The notes below the pieces were generated by a model that worked only from the letters and a program-made list of their open reading frames with translations, was not told the origin of the DNA and ran no database searches. A stretch of DNA of 64,000 nucleotides. Origin: Luzula sylvatica. Taxonomy: Eukaryota; Streptophyta; Magnoliopsida; Poales; Juncaceae. This document shows, piece after piece, positions 22,720 to 35,719 of the stretch; positions within the stretch are counted from its first letter, which is position 1; the number at the start of each line of letters is the position of its first letter. Where the stretch lies: assembly GCA_946800325.1 (NCBI GenBank), contig OX326958.1, positions 11,480,001 to 11,544,000 of the forward strand, written 5' to 3'. The position numbers were made by a program, and so were the translations under genes.

Positions 22720-23984
22720 GGGGCAATTGTAACATGTCCTTCCAAAAATGAAAAACAACAAATTTATATCTCTAAAATATTTAATTACATATTTATCCTC
22801 TTTAATCTTCATTAATATCATATTTATTCAGTTAAAATTTGTAAATAACAAATCTAACCGAACAGTTAAACTTCTGTTAATATATCCAATATTTGAATTT
22901 TAAACTTGTTAAATTAACAACTATGCTTTTAAATGACAAAAATAACCTTGTATGTTTAACTTTAACCCACCCAAAACTGGACTCTCTAGTTCCTAAATCA
23001 TAGAACCAATTTCTTCATACACATGCTTTGCATACGAACTGAAATTCGATAAAATTACAAAACCCAAAATAGTAGTTGCATATTATTTTTTCCCTGCAAA
23101 AGATTTACTACCTAACCACAGAGACACAATTAGGACTAGAAAACAAAATTTTAGTTCAATAAACATTCAAAACTCATAAAATAAAAATAAAAATAAATAA
23201 TATAAGTAATGTAAAAAAACAAGTAATTAGGACACAACTATAATTTAGGGGGAAAAAAATTGTATTTTGAATTTTGCTCATGAAAAAGATTTGGAATTCT
23301 TATTTGTATTGATTTTACAAAGAAATTATAATTCAAATATTCGTATTTTTACAAATTTGGAATGCAAAAAAAAACTAAGAAAATTAAAGTTGTTATGGTT
23401 TTGAATCTTGATCAGAAGTCAAACTGAAGAAGTAATCTTCGCCGTTCACTTCAATTTTGTCATACGTCCTAATTTAAAAAAAGTTCTATCATAAATCAGA
23501 GAAACAGGAATGGATATCTCTTCTCTTTTACACCATTAAGGAATGAATATCTCTTTCCATAAACATCAATCTTTCTTGTATCAAACATCTCTTTCTTGAG
23601 TAATTCTTCAGGAGATCTTTTCTTCTCCGATGATCATCCGATCCATCCAATAACTTTTCTTGAGTAATGCTTCGATAAATTTTTCTCCTCCTCATATTGC
23701 TTCATGCATCATTTTTAATCGAGAAGATCTAGCCCTTCTTTCTTGTGCCTCTCTTACTGACCGGGGAAAGAGAGAGAGAGAGAGGAACATGGCTATGGCT
23801 ATTATGAAGTATTGTAAAGGATAAAATCGTAAATGTTTATTTTATGTCAAATTAAAGAGAAAATTTCTATTATCTGTTAATTTGATCATTGTTGTTTTTG
23901 TGAGGGATAAATATGATATTATTAGTTATAGAAGGACAAATTTGTTATTTGATTGTTTAGGAGGGACACGTGAGAAATTAGCCC
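22720..23984. mobile_element. Mutator-like (MULE) non-autonomous element, 1265 bp
   Basis: The element has a perfect 9-bp target duplication TAAAGTTTT (22711-22719 and 23985-23993). Ends are GGGGCAATTGTAACATGTCC and, reverse-complemented, GGGCTAATTTCTCACGTGTCC, continuing with AACAAATTT and TTTATCC words on both sides. Paralogous empty sites are at 5872 (GTTTAAAGTTTTTCAC) and 21353. Inside are a TTTCTTGTGCCTCTCTTAC stretch and a GA run (23769-23784) resembling a captured 5' UTR. No transposase is present. Confidence 0.85.
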
Positions 23985-23993
23985 TAAAGTTTT

Positions 23994-24400
23994 TTCCGGA
24001 TAATATAAATTATGATTAGTTATTAATTCTTGATTTTCTCTAATATCTCATGTTCTTATAAGAACAAAATATGCATCCGAGACTTTCTTTACTTTTATTT
24101 GTGAACAAAATTTTAGTGATTTCGTGATATTCAAAAGATTTTGAACAATATAAATAGCTGAAAGTTAAAATAATCCAGAAGTTACTTTTTTTTTTATGAA
24201 AGTACCTCACACAAATTAAATGATACAAAGTCACACGAAATTCATTGAATAATTAAACCAAATAATAGCGTTTTTATTACTTTTCTATTTAAATGCCACG
24301 AGTAAAACAGTTGAGGCCATATTTAATGGCAATTTTAATACATCGCTACAAAAGTTAATATAAATCAAATCGGCCCCTCTGAATTCTAATTTGTATCAAA
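23994..24400. repeat. segmental duplication, unit 4, first part
   Basis: The sequence resumes after the MULE with TTATTAATTCTTGATTTTC, GTTCTTATAAGAACAAAAT (24052, empty site of the Harbinger-like element), AAATGATACAAAGTCACACG and TTTGTATCAAATTA, collinear with unit 1. Confidence 0.7.
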
Positions 24401-25555
24401 TTAGGAGATTACTCGCGCTTCGCAGTAAGTTTATTTCATTTATTTTATCATAATTTATTTATAATTATTAATTATCATTTATAATTATTAATTATCATTC
24501 ATAATTAAATAATCAATAAATGTTGTGTTGAGTGTTTGAATTTAGAAATATTATTTTGCTTAAATAAATTTGATGATAACAAAATTCATTATACCAATTT
24601 GGAATATGATACAATGTAAAAATTTATTTAGTACCCTAATGCAACCTACAAAAAATTTAAGTGATATTATGAAGTAATACAAAAATGTGCATGAACATAC
24701 ATAAAAAATAAAACGTTATTATAAGATAATGCAATAACATCTAAATGCAAATGTAGTTATTATATTAAACATGATTTTTTTTTTATAACAAAAATGTATA
24801 GATTTTTTAGTTTGAAATTATTTTTGAAATCTCTTCTATTATAAATTCTTTTATATTATAAATGATATAATTTTCAAATAAATAGTATAATATCATTATT
24901 GAGTGTTTTCATAAAGTATTCTATTCATGATGATACACATATTTTGTTCACATGCATATAAAACGTATCTAAGTCTTTAGTACCATGAAATTATAATAAA
25001 TGATGTCAATATCATTATATATCTTACATATAATATACCGTGATATAGTATACTAAAAAAAATTAATATTTCATTATAAAAAAACATAAACATCCATTAA
25101 TTAATTGGAATGGAAAGTTATTATATGTAATATTTATTGAATATGAAAAATTAAGATTTTTTGGGAAACAAAAATGTACAAATTTTGTGTGTCAACAAAA
25201 AATTTAACAAAACTCTTAATATTATTTGTCATGTGGAGAGTGCATTCAATATTTAACGTTCGATTTTAATCATATAGTTTATATTCAAATTATCAAATAT
25301 GACATAGAAATGTCATACATGACATGTCTCAACGAGATTGCTTGTAAGTAAGTGTAAAATAATGACACATAAGTAACTATATCAAATATGATTTTCAAAA
25401 AATTTAATAAAAAATAAGACATACAAATGATCCCACAAATTATAAGTATTACAAAATCAAATATAAAATTAAACGTAAGAGAAAGCCATACCACACAATC
25501 AAATGATTAACAATAACGTAGGACAAAGATGACGTAGTTGCATGAAAGTGCATAC
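24401..25555 (-). mobile_element. probable Helitron-like insertion, minus strand
   Basis: Relative to units 1 and 3, the text TTTGTATCAAATTAAATCAG is broken after ATCAAA and resumes near TAAATAAAATAACCATTC (25558). The left boundary, reverse-complemented, reads GCGAAGCGCGAGTAATCTCCTAA, a short hairpin-like GC motif followed by CTAA and an adjacent A/T target. That is the form of a Helitron 3' terminus. The right (5') end is not clear. The content is AT-rich and non-coding. Confidence 0.5.
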
Positions 25556-25915
25556 TAATAAATAAAATAACCATTCTACCCTTCTTTTGATTGTCTTGTT
25601 ATTACTTTAAAATATTTTGTATATTGGGCCTAATGACAGTCGAACTTGTGAAAAACTATATTTGGGCCATAATACAATCCAGTCCAACATATATAGCCTA
25701 TTTACTGTTTGGGCTCGAATTATATATAGAATACCTTTCTTCTTCCTTCTCCACCGCCATGACAAAATTGTTCTCGATCTCGGATTTCTCTTCTTTTCTC
25801 CCTCTACTAGCTCTTTTTCTGGGATGGGTTTTTCTTATTCTTCATCTTTGCTTCATTTTCTCTGTTACTTGTAATTTTGTGTTCTTTATTTTTTTTGCCT
25901 TACCAAATTGAGTTT
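25556..25915 (+). pseudogene. duplicated gene 5' end remnant, copy 5
   Basis: This copy has TTGGGCCTAATGACAGTC, TATATATAGAATACC, CTTCTTCCTTCTCCACCGCC, then ATGACAAAATTGTTCTCGATCTC. The short ORF from this ATG (25760-25911) runs about 50 codons, is strongly hydrophobic and ends in TGA. In the other copies the same position is closed by TAG, so the ORF probably reads through 5' UTR or intron sequence. Confidence 0.35.
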
Positions 25916-27135
25916 TTGATAATGCTATATGTAAAAAATAAATCATATCAAAGTTTAGTTAGGGGCCATTTGTTAAGTGGAAGTAGTAGAGTGAAATCGG
26001 ATTATAAAGCGGAGGGAACAAATTTCCGGATTTAATAAATTTTCAATTTGTTTGGATAATTTTATTTTAATGTCATAATATCGTTATTATCATATAAATA
26101 TGTAATTTATATTACAATAAAAAGAAAACTAACATGTTCGCGACGTAGCGCAAGTATTATCCTTGTTAATAATATATCGAAGCACTAGCTATCCTTTAAT
26201 GATCAATTTTCCTATTTTATATCTTTTAATTCAGTTTATTTCATGTGAAATGATTTTTTTTTTAATGGAAGATTAATCTGTAAGTTCGTTTTGAAACCGA
26301 AAACAACAAGACAACACTTTGCCAAGAATATTCTTGTGCTTCTTCAGCAGTAATGGATAGAGATCTGAAGGATGATCTTTTTATTACTTTTCATTTGTTC
26401 CATGTCCAATACGATGCATCCCCTCATTTTTTTTAGGATTTTTTTTGTTTGTTTGTTTGTTTGTTTGTTTGTTTGAATGAAACATAATTCATGAAACATG
26501 AATATTGTTGATTTCATTTTATTTATTTGTGATATCAATGTGGTTTGAATTCTTAATCTTTGATATTTTGTGCTAAGTAGTTTATCACCAGATCAAGGAA
26601 GATCAAGGAATCATTAGTCTCTAGGATCTTTCTAGTTGTGTTAATTAACCCGAGAATGACAAACCATCAAACAATGCTTATGTGCTTGAGTTAATATTTT
26701 TTTGAGGCCAATGTATCGTAACTAGGAAAATATACGTGCTATAATTTCGTTGTTATTTTCTCTATTTTATCATTAAAGTTACAATTACATAAAAATAAAT
26801 TTAAACTATTTTTAATATGATAGTATTCCTCCCGCATTAATCCATATGTTATAATGAATCAAAATATTTACATAATTATTCTACGGAATTAAATTTTTAT
26901 TACACCGACACGACCCGTTTAAAAAGAAAAGAAAAAATCAAAACCAACATGATCCATATATTTAACTTGTGTTTATTTCTTGGAATTTTATTTATTTATG
27001 TTAATACATTGTCCTTGAAAACTTTGTCAAATTTGTTTGATTATTATATAATCTTAGTTTTCATCTCAACAATCAATTTTTTTTTTTATTTTTTAATTGT
27101 ATCCGACAAGCAATCGTTTTCGTCACTGATACCTA
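25916..27135. other. intergenic, AT-rich
   Basis: No gene is seen. A (GTTT)n run is at 26447-26476. A motif TTCGCGACGTAGCGCAAG (26132) followed by ATTATCCTTGTTA looks like a degenerate Helitron 3' end. Confidence 0.35.
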
Positions 27136-27233
27136 ATTTTTTTTTTATGACAACGGGGATCGAACCCACGACCTCTCACAACATAGTTTTTTGCGCCTCA
27201 CACTCAACCAACGAGGGTATGGTCGCATTGACA
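27136..27233 (-). mobile_element. tRNA-derived SINE
   Basis: On the minus strand an A-box-like GACCATACCCTCGTTGGTTG is followed by a B-box GTGGGTTCGATCCCC about 40 bases later, then a poly-A (T run 27136-27146 on plus). It is too degenerate in the stem positions to be a functional tRNA. A relative lies at 3081-3154. Confidence 0.75.
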
Positions 27234-28629
27234 ATTTTTTATTTTTGAAAAGGAAATTTCAAACATTTTAAAACCCCGTATAAATTAAAAAAGTAATATC
27301 CATAATTAAAAAATATCAGCCAAGAGTAAAAACAAGACATTAATAGTTGACAGAGTTTGTACTATTGAAGCCACAAAATTGATTAACAAATATTCTTCCC
27401 ATTTTAAAGTATTCTTGTCATAATAATTTATTATAAAAACAATTAGAAATAAGTGCAATAATTACAACTATTTCTTCAAAAATATTATCTTCATTCTCTC
27501 ATTAGCTTTGGTGACAACAGTTTAATATGACCCATAATTGAGATATTTGTGTTGCAAAAGAATTAAAAACAATATGACAATTTTACATTTAGTTTAGCCT
27601 TAGATTATCATCTTCTCGATGTCCTCTTCCAAATCATTACTCGTGAACATAATTAAAAGATCTCTGCAACATTAATACATACCCATTTTTACTACAATTT
27701 TTTCACAAAACCTTCCAGAATTCGGAATTTCTTCTTAATTTTTCTACATTTCTTGCTTCAATATATTTACATACATACCCAGCAAATATTTATATTTTGT
27801 AAATTTGCATATATACCCCCACATAATTCCAAGCAAATTTCATATATATTATATCTTGTAAATTTGCATATATACCCAAACAATTCCTAAATCTCAAAAA
27901 ACATAATTTCTTCAGATTTTCTTTAAAAACTACTCTCGAAAAGTCACTTTTTCGTTTATACAAAATTTGTTTTCAAATATCCCCAAAACACCATTTTTAT
28001 CCTTTGAAAACAGTTTTATTATTTAAAAAACACTAAAGAGTAATACATAAATAAATTCGTCATGAATAAATAGCAATATTTTAAATTACGATATTGCGGT
28101 CCATTGCGGTCGGGTCTTTTTTTGCAGCGGATTGCGTTTGCGGGCGCAATTGCGACGCAATGACCTTATTGCAGACAATCGTTGCGATATTAAATTATGT
28201 AATAATAATAGTTCGTTTAAATATATTTTCACAATATTTTTTGTCACCATTAATATCGTAAAATTTCATTTATATTTTTCTTCTAAAAAGAATAAAAAAG
28301 CGGATTGTCCAGGAGCATTTTCAGTGTAAAAAAAAATTGATCATAAAATTTTCATTAATATGATAATTATACGGGATCTTTGGATTTGTATTTTATTGAA
28401 GACTTTTTCGTCGACATCTTAAAAATATTAAAGCACTATAACTCAAATTTTAAATCGTAACACCAATGGAATACAATAAAAATTATGAAATTCATACATT
28501 TATAGATGAAAATGATAGATTTTAAAAATTATATATGTTATGAACATATTTTGTTGAAAATTTTGATAATAAAACATGTAAACTAAATAATAAATAATCA
28601 TTAAAATCATGTTATAATGTTTATATTAA
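27234..28629. other. intergenic with a GCAATTGCG-rich piece
   Basis: No gene is seen. At 28088-28190 there is a GC-richer segment of ATTGCGGT/GCAATTGCGACGCAAT words, related to 30785-30950. The two look like parts of one short dispersed element. Confidence 0.4.
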
Positions 28630-28859
28630 GGAGATTTCTATCCTACATCTTTTTTCGTTACTGTACACCCTCTCGTGATTTAACGGTTGTGATGATAAAT
28701 TATGTCGATCTAACGACCATGATTCAATCTTTTTATGTAATTTTTTGTTACAATACACCCTTAAAAGGACAAACATGTAATTTTTCACTCATGAGTTACT
28801 CTCCGCCTATACCTATCCCTTTGCTCCCCTCTCTCCAGTTACGCTCCCCCTCTCTCGCC

Positions 28860-28902
<43 letters not shown>

Positions 28903-30584
28903 ATCGACAATCTTGCCGAACTGATCAAGAGAATCTCCCCAACAGAGAAGGAATCAATGATTCCCACCTTCCAATGTCGACTTTCTCCACCTCAGTTCTT
29001 GGCATTTAAACAATCACCCCCTTTCACAATATCTCATCGCTCCTCTTGATTGTTCGTCACATTCTCTCTCTCAAGACGTGAGTTCAGCAAGACATCAGTC
29101 AAAAACTGGTAATTCTCCATTTCCAACTTTGTTCTGTTCTATCATTATCTCGGTAAATTGGGTCCGGGTTTTGATTTTCCATGGTTTAATGCCATGGAAA
29201 ACTATTTTTATCACCTTCTTTCATGCTCTCTCTCTAACTCGAAAACATTGGAAGTCACAAATCAATATCGATTCTTAAGATAATTTGGCGAAATTAAGAC
29301 TGATTTGGGAATAGAAAACACTGAGGATTTGAGGATAGAAATCACTGAGAGCACCATGAAATCAATAAAGATGGTAAAGAAGAAAAAATTAGCCAAAGCT
29401 GAAAATACACTCAATTGTATTGACGTTGTTGTTGAATAATGCTAATGAGCAAAGTATTCATGAACATTAATTCCTCATCCTGATCTTAATTAATTCTGAC
29501 ATCTCGTAATATTTTTAGCAGCTTAATAACCTAATATCAGTTTTATTCAAGTTCGAAAGGTTAATTAGAGGATTGTGAGTCGGTACATTTCTATTTTATT
29601 ATTGTTTATTTTTTTGTAAAATTCTGGAGCCCTCATGTAACAATATGAACAATGCAAAAGGAATTCATCAAGAAAGATGCAATCACGCCACGAGTTTGAA
29701 GGGGAAATGAAATTATTTGAAGGGAAAATGAAATTATTGAACAAAGGAGAAAAGATGCACTTTTCATCATGTTTATCCACCTGATAAGTTACACACTTAA
29801 TTCGCGCGCAAGTCATTGCAACTATTTTGTTTGACAAAAAATCATTTATTTATAGATACGACACCAAATCAAGAAAACAAATTTGAGGGATGAACTTATT
29901 TACAGATACGGAGGCCGTGGATGTCCGTAGGATCGAGAAGAAGAAGAATTTGAGGGATGAATGGTTGTGAAATCGGGAAATTTGGAGGACGATTTTGCTA
30001 ATTTGTGGAAAATTTGCAAAGTTGCACTCGTAGTAATGATTCTATCAGTGAAGCGCGATAAGAAAATATGAATAATTTTGTATTAGTAGAAATAAATATT
30101 TTGAACACCATTAAATGGCAGGGTTTAGATTTTGTATGAATTTTATTTACATAAAATTTGCATTTGATAATAAGAAATATTTAAATTCATGCTATTGATT
30201 ATCATAGTTAAAATTTATTGTGGATACAAATAAAACTAACAACCAATGTGAATTTTCGTGAGAATTAAAATTGACTTCACAAAAAATCGAGGCACCTTAA
30301 TTTAAAAGTGTAATTTTGTGGGAATTGAAAATATTCTCTTAAAAAAAATCCAGTGTAAAATTGTAATTTCGTGAGTGAGATTGAGAACTAAAAGTGTTTT
30401 CAGAAAGAAAAAAAAAACTTCAAAAGACTTAACGTAGAAGAGTTTAAGGGAAAAGTTGAAAATGGAAAGAGTATTAATCAAGGGAAATGGAGATTTAAAT
30501 CAAACAATATATAACAATATATCTCAGTACTTTCAATACCCAAAATATCCTTTATAAAAAGAGTGTATGATAGAAGCCCCCATT
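28630..30584. mobile_element. MULE-like element, about 1.95 kb
   Basis: Ends are GGAGATTTCTATCCTACATC on the left and, reverse-complemented, GGGGGCTTCTATCATACACTC on the right (after three extra bases). The flanks carry a 9-bp direct repeat TTATATTAA (28621-28629, 30585-30593). The smaller element at 37052-37313 has the same kind of termini and a clean 9-bp duplication. Inside is a (TC)n tract (28866-28898) followed by CT-rich sequence like a plant 5' UTR, suggesting a captured gene end. No transposase or intact gene is seen. Confidence 0.65.
28866..28898. repeat. (TC)n microsatellite
   Basis: About 16 TC dinucleotides, inside the MULE-like element. Confidence 0.95.
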
Positions 30585-30593
30585 TTATATTAA

Positions 30594-31530
30594 ATAATTC
30601 TAGATGAAATTAAATTAACGTGTGTTTTGTGTTTAATTATGGCTAAAAGACAAAATTTCACAAATTTAAGCCTATCACTGCGTTCCTCTCGTCGAGACGA
30701 GCGATTTAAATATAAAATTCATGTCATTTGGTGGAAGGATGAGAAAATTACAATAATTTTAATATAACGGGTCACAAAACCACAATTATTAGCCGCAATA
30801 CCGCAATTTTACCGATATTTGGCCGCAATATCGCCGCAATTTCCGCAATTTTTCAAAAACACAATATTACCCAATATATGTTTGTACTATTGCGATTCTA
30901 AATTGCAAGCCACAATTTCTGCAATTGCGTCGTAATATCGCCTCAATTTAAAACACTGATAAATAGGGAAATATGCAAGTATCATATAATGCCAAATCAC
31001 AATATTTTCTTTTTATTACGAGAATCTGAAAATCACTTCACTTCGAGTTATAAGAAGAAGAAAATAATAATACAAATAATTTATACAATTAAGATTTTAA
31101 TTAATATGAACCAAAGCTATACAATATGTTAAGTTGGATTATACGGCCATAATTACACATCAAATGGTTTAATTAACAACCTTGTAGCTATCTTATAGAA
31201 TAATTTCCAATATTTCATACCTCATATTGATGATACATTACGAAAAAAATGAGAGCACCAACCTTGTTGTTAGCACATAATTGCATAAAAAAAATATTAG
31301 ACAAATACATAAATGGTTTGAAATTGCTCAGTACCAACTTTTATTACCGTTTCATTTGGCAACTTGAATTACACACACACAAAAATAATAAATATGCTCG
31401 ATGAACTGAACTCACTTCAAAAATAATAAATATACATATAATTACTGTTTCATTTGAAATTTTTTTCTTAAGCCAACTCCCCGTCAAATGCTCGATGAAC
31501 TCACTTTGAAAAACTCCTCCTCAAGCGCAA
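30594..31530. other. intergenic with a gypsy-LTR fragment
   Basis: 30660-30775 aligns with 11110-11230 of the outer LTR (CGTTCCTCTCGTCGAGACGA, then GGTGGAAGGATGAGAAA versus GGAGGAAGGAGAAAGAA). 30785-30950 is the GCAATATCGCCGCAATT-type repeat. The rest is AT-rich and non-coding. Confidence 0.5.
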
Positions 31531-31870
31531 TCATCTTTGCAGCCTTCTTCTATTGTATGTGGACTGTGGAGGGAAAGGTGTCGCCGTGCTTTCTCATCCA
31601 GGAGGAAAGAAGGCTCACCTCTGATTAGTGAAGCAATTGAAGATTGGAAATTCGTGCAGAGGAGAATCGGGCGAGTGGATGAGGTAGATCCGGCATAATC
31701 GAAGACTGTGTTGTGTGATTTTGGGGAAAAATAGAATGAAAAATGGAAACCGAGAATAGTAAGTACTGATGATGTACTTGTTCGAAGAGAAGTGATAGAT
31801 GAGTAAAGTAGTAATGGGTGAAGAGGTAGCAGTGGAATATATGGGCCTTTCCTTTAGGGCCCACAGTTTA
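31531..31870 (-). pseudogene. possible promoter and first exon remnant
   Basis: Read on the minus strand, GGCCCATATATTCCAC (a site II-like GGCCCA) is followed by a pyrimidine-rich leader. An ATG near 31697 opens a 23-codon ORF, and AATCAGAGGTGAGCC follows, which looks like a splice donor. GC content is above its surroundings. No downstream exon or domain could be found, so this is a weak call. Confidence 0.25.
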
Positions 31871-32055
31871 TAAATATAGAAATTTATCTTGTATTTTTTT
31901 ATTGTTTGCAAGAAAAAGACATGGGCTAGTTTGTTTTTGTAGCCCTTATGTAATGCTTATTTATCCCATTAATTAATACTATCCGTAAAGTTTAATGACC
32001 TGCACAGATTTTTGACACGTGTCCGATATGTTACAAATTATATCATATCACAAAG

Positions 32056-32155
32056 TCTTCTTAGCTCGGATGGTTGAACAATCACGCCCAGGTGCTATGG
32101 GTTCGGAGTTTGATTCCCTCTGACCTTGCAAACATGTGGTTGCCAGTTGGAATCC
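32056..32155 (+). mobile_element. tRNA-derived SINE
   Basis: A-box TTAGCTCGGATGGTTGAAC (32061) and B-box-like GGTTCGGAGTTTGATTCCC (32100) are about 40 bases apart, followed by a tRNA-unrelated tail. The acceptor stem does not pair, so it is not a tRNA gene. Confidence 0.65.
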
Positions 32156-32228
32156 GTATGGATTCAAATTTTTATACTTCTCATTTAAAGTTTAATGAAT
32201 TCAATCTTTTCTTGACAAGTTTAATGAA

Positions 32229-32262
32229 CTAGAAATATTTCTCGCGCTTCGCTGCGATATTT
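32229..32262 (-). mobile_element. Helitron 3'-end-like motif
   Basis: Reverse-complemented it reads GCAGCGAAGCGCGAGAAATA followed by TTTCTAG and T. That is a GC-rich hairpin-like motif about ten bases from a CTAG terminus. The 5' end is not identified. Confidence 0.4.
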
Positions 32263-32621
32263 CAAAATCTTTTATGATCATAAAATAATAATTTTATTTA
32301 AAACGTTATAAGTACAAATCAAACTTTTCAATTTTATCCAAATGTTAATTAAAAAAAAAAACTCTGATATTAAATAGTCTCACAAGTATTACGTAATAAA
32401 TACAAACTTTTTTCCTCCTAAAAGCATATCATATGTTCCAAAAGAAAAATTCAAATGTTTTATTTAGAATATCAGATATGTGAAATAAAATAAAATTCTA
32501 AAAAAGGCAAACAAAAAAACATAAAAGACGCAACTTGGTACCAATCAAAACTGTTATAATAAGCACAAAAAAACGCAGCTTGGTACATAGACGCATAAAA
32601 GACGCAGTTTGGGGAAAAAGA

Positions 32622-32753
32622 AATCTGTGAACAGTAAAGTCAATGAACAGTTAAAGTGCGAACAGTAACAGTAACCCGTGAACAGTAATCGAAAATTATG
32701 TGAACAGGAAAATCGTGAACAGTACTCTGAAGAGGTGAACAGTAGCGGGTGAC
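32622..32753. repeat. cluster of GTGAACAGTA motifs
   Basis: GTGAACAGTA or close variants (TGAACAGTT, GCGAACAGTAACAGTA, GTGAACAGG) occur about eight times in 130 bp with irregular spacing. Just upstream, GACGCAACTTGGTAC/ACGCAGCTTGGTAC repeats at 32527 and 32573. Such motifs are seen in the terminal regions of plant transposons. The element here is not delimited. Confidence 0.6.
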
Positions 32754-34866
32754 GTGGTTTGGCTCCAAAGTGGTGTAAATTTAATGGGAGGAGGTAAATT
32801 GGCTCAATGGTTGATTCAATTGGCTATTATTGAGCCCATCTTTATTCACACTCATTTTTTTAGAAAAATTATAATCCATTCAAAAAAATATTTCATGGTA
32901 GTATATCACATTTTTTTTATTTTTGCATTTTTTTCATGACTGACTCTCAATTTTTTAGAAAAATTATAATCCATTAAAAAATTAAAAATAATTTTTTTTA
33001 TGGTAGTATATCACATTTTTTTCATTTCTTGCATTTTGCATTTTTTTTCATGGTTGCCTCTTATTTTTATAGAAAAATTATAATCCATTCAAAAACTTAA
33101 TTTTTTTATAGTAGTATATTAATTATAATTTATAACACATGATTAAAATATCACACAAAAATTAGTAAAACACAAGGTTGGGATTTTCCTTTTTATTTAT
33201 TAGTACGACATAACGTTGATTTCTTTTTTAGTTTGTTGTTGGTAAAGTACATACATGCTAAAATAATTGTACATTAAATTATTCCAAAGTTAATAATAAT
33301 CAAAAGATATATCGTGCTACGTTGGATTTTTTAAATTTGTCGCCGGCAAAATATATTATATATCGTGCTACGTTGGATTTACGTTGGGTTTTTTAATTCG
33401 AAGACATACAATTTACGTTGGTTTTTTAATTGATAACAAATAATGATTATATACATATTAATTTGTGATTTTTTAATTTATATAAACGAATGATTATATA
33501 TATATATTGTATTGTATTGTATTATAAATGATTAAGTAAATTTACTATTTTTTATTATATATCATAGTGCAATTATTTTTCATATGTAAAATTCAAAATG
33601 AAACATACACAAAACAATATAAATAAATATAAAACATAATTAAATAACAATATAATTATTGTAAATATTAGTTAATGTTAGATATGTGATTAACTTAAAT
33701 CATATTTTTAATAAAGGATATAATATTGAATGTATCATATACAATTTGTTTTAAGACGGTAATTATATTATTGTTTTTACAAAATATCGAATAATAATTT
33801 CGGTTAGCTTTCATGTATTAACTCACAAAATAAAAATATAATTGACACTCTAAAATGCAAGTCATGTCATATGTATTTCAAAAATATTTATAATTTACAA
33901 AAGAATTATGTTAATTAACATAAAATCCTCAAAAAATAATATATAGTTAAACTTTTCTACATACATAAACATTGATAAAACAATCTATAAAATAAAAATA
34001 TTGATATTAAACTAAAATAATCAATTATTCATTAATTCACAATAATAAATTTATATTGTGTAACCGAAGTGGAGCGAGGAATAGTTATATTTATTATTTG
34101 GAAGATCCCCCTCCAAATTTCCTCAAAAATAAAATAAAATAATAAATATCACATACTTAAATTAATCTTATAAATATTTAACAAAAAAGGAATTAGGATT
34201 TATCGTGTAGCTTTTGACAAGATTGATGGTTTCGAATTTCGAGTTCTATTTCATATGTTGACAATAAACTAGATAATTGTTACTCTATTAATTTGTTTAC
34301 TATACTATATAGAAATTAGGGCTATATAAAAAATGGTAAACTAAAAGATACTAAATATACTAAATAGATTAAATATGAATTTGTATTTTACCGTAATCAA
34401 GTTCATTAAAGTATTTGTGCCAATGTTTCATCTTAACCAAGCTTCTTCGTTCACAAACTATCAACTAAATTATCTCTCAAAGATTTTTCACAAATTCTAA
34501 AAACATATGGAAATAAATAAAATATATAACATACAATACAACTTTTTAAAAAGAATTGTAGAGGAGTTTTATACTCTTACCAACCGGATCGGCTTATTGT
34601 GGATTTTTAATCTCAAACTCAATATATATTTCCGGGTGATTCAAATTCTCAACCCGAGTCCGTCCCAACAACTTGAACCTGCAAAAAACAAGTCGATTGG
34701 ATTGGACTGGACGAGTTGAACGAGAGAGAATTTGAGCTCCGGGGTTGATGATTTAAAAAGAAAACACCAATTCATGATTTTTTAACATCATAACTAATTT
34801 ATCTAATCAATATACTTAATATTACACGAAAACTATATGCATCCAAATTAATTGAAGGGAAACAAA
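32754..34866. other. intergenic, AT-rich
   Basis: No gene is seen. Imperfect local repeats include AGAAAAATTATAATCCATT (32858, 32957, 33071), with TAGTATATCACATTTTTTT at the first two, and ATATCGTGCTACGTTGGATT (33309 and 33360). A Helitron-end-like CGAAGTGGAGCGAGGAATAG is at 34066. Confidence 0.4.
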
Positions 34867-35711
34867 TAGGGGTGTACGTATACCGGGTTGGGCGGGTTCT
34901 TATCGAAACTATAACCCAACCTACTTAGAACGGGTTTCTATTTTTCCAACCCAACCCAACCCATGATACTTATAAAAATTTCGAAACCCAACATAACCGG
35001 GTTGGGCGGGTAAGCCGGGTTTTTTTTGCCGATTATATACTATATAGATATGTATTCGATTATTCATATGTAACCAAAAAAATATTGAATAAAAACTATA
35101 TTTTTTGATTAAATCATCAAAATTATTTAACAAACACATGAATCACAATTGAAAAATAACTTATAATTTAATTAAACCATATAATATCACAAACACCCAA
35201 TTCGATGGTACCAATTGTACTTGATTCATATAATATAACATTAATTAAGTAAATGAGAACTCTAAATTTATGTCCCGTGAAGAAGTTTTATGTTGTTAGT
35301 TTATTTATTTCAACTTCATATACTTCCGGCGTGACGAAAATAAAAGAAAGGATTTCATCATGTTATTGACTATTGAGTTTTGTTACGAACTTGTTGTTAG
35401 TAATTTAGTGGACTTGTGGTTGTGTGTTATTGGATTATTAATTGAAGTGAAGAAAAACTAAGTCTAGCTTATGTTAAACTAATGTAAAGAATAAATATGA
35501 TAATTAATTTTCTAAAATATTAGAGATATAAATAAATTTTTCATAATTAATTGAAAATTTGATAGTCTATGGGCCGGGTTGGGTTAATCCACAACCCGAC
35601 CCACAAAAACCGGGTCGGTCCGGGTCAATAATTTTGAAACCCGCAAAAACGGGTTGGTCCGGGTCGGATTGGGCGGGTTGGGCGGGTTAGAGAAATTTAT
35701 GTACACCCCTA
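34867..35711. mobile_element. non-autonomous hAT transposon, 845 bp
   Basis: Termini are TAGGGGTGTAC at the left and GTACACCCCTA at the right. A perfect 8-bp target duplication GAAACAAA lies on each side (34859-34866, 35712-35719). Subterminal regions at both ends are dense in CCGGGTTGGGCGGGT and its complement, which are probably transposase-binding repeats. The AT-rich centre has no transposase. Confidence 0.93.
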
Positions 35712-35719
35712 GAAACAAA

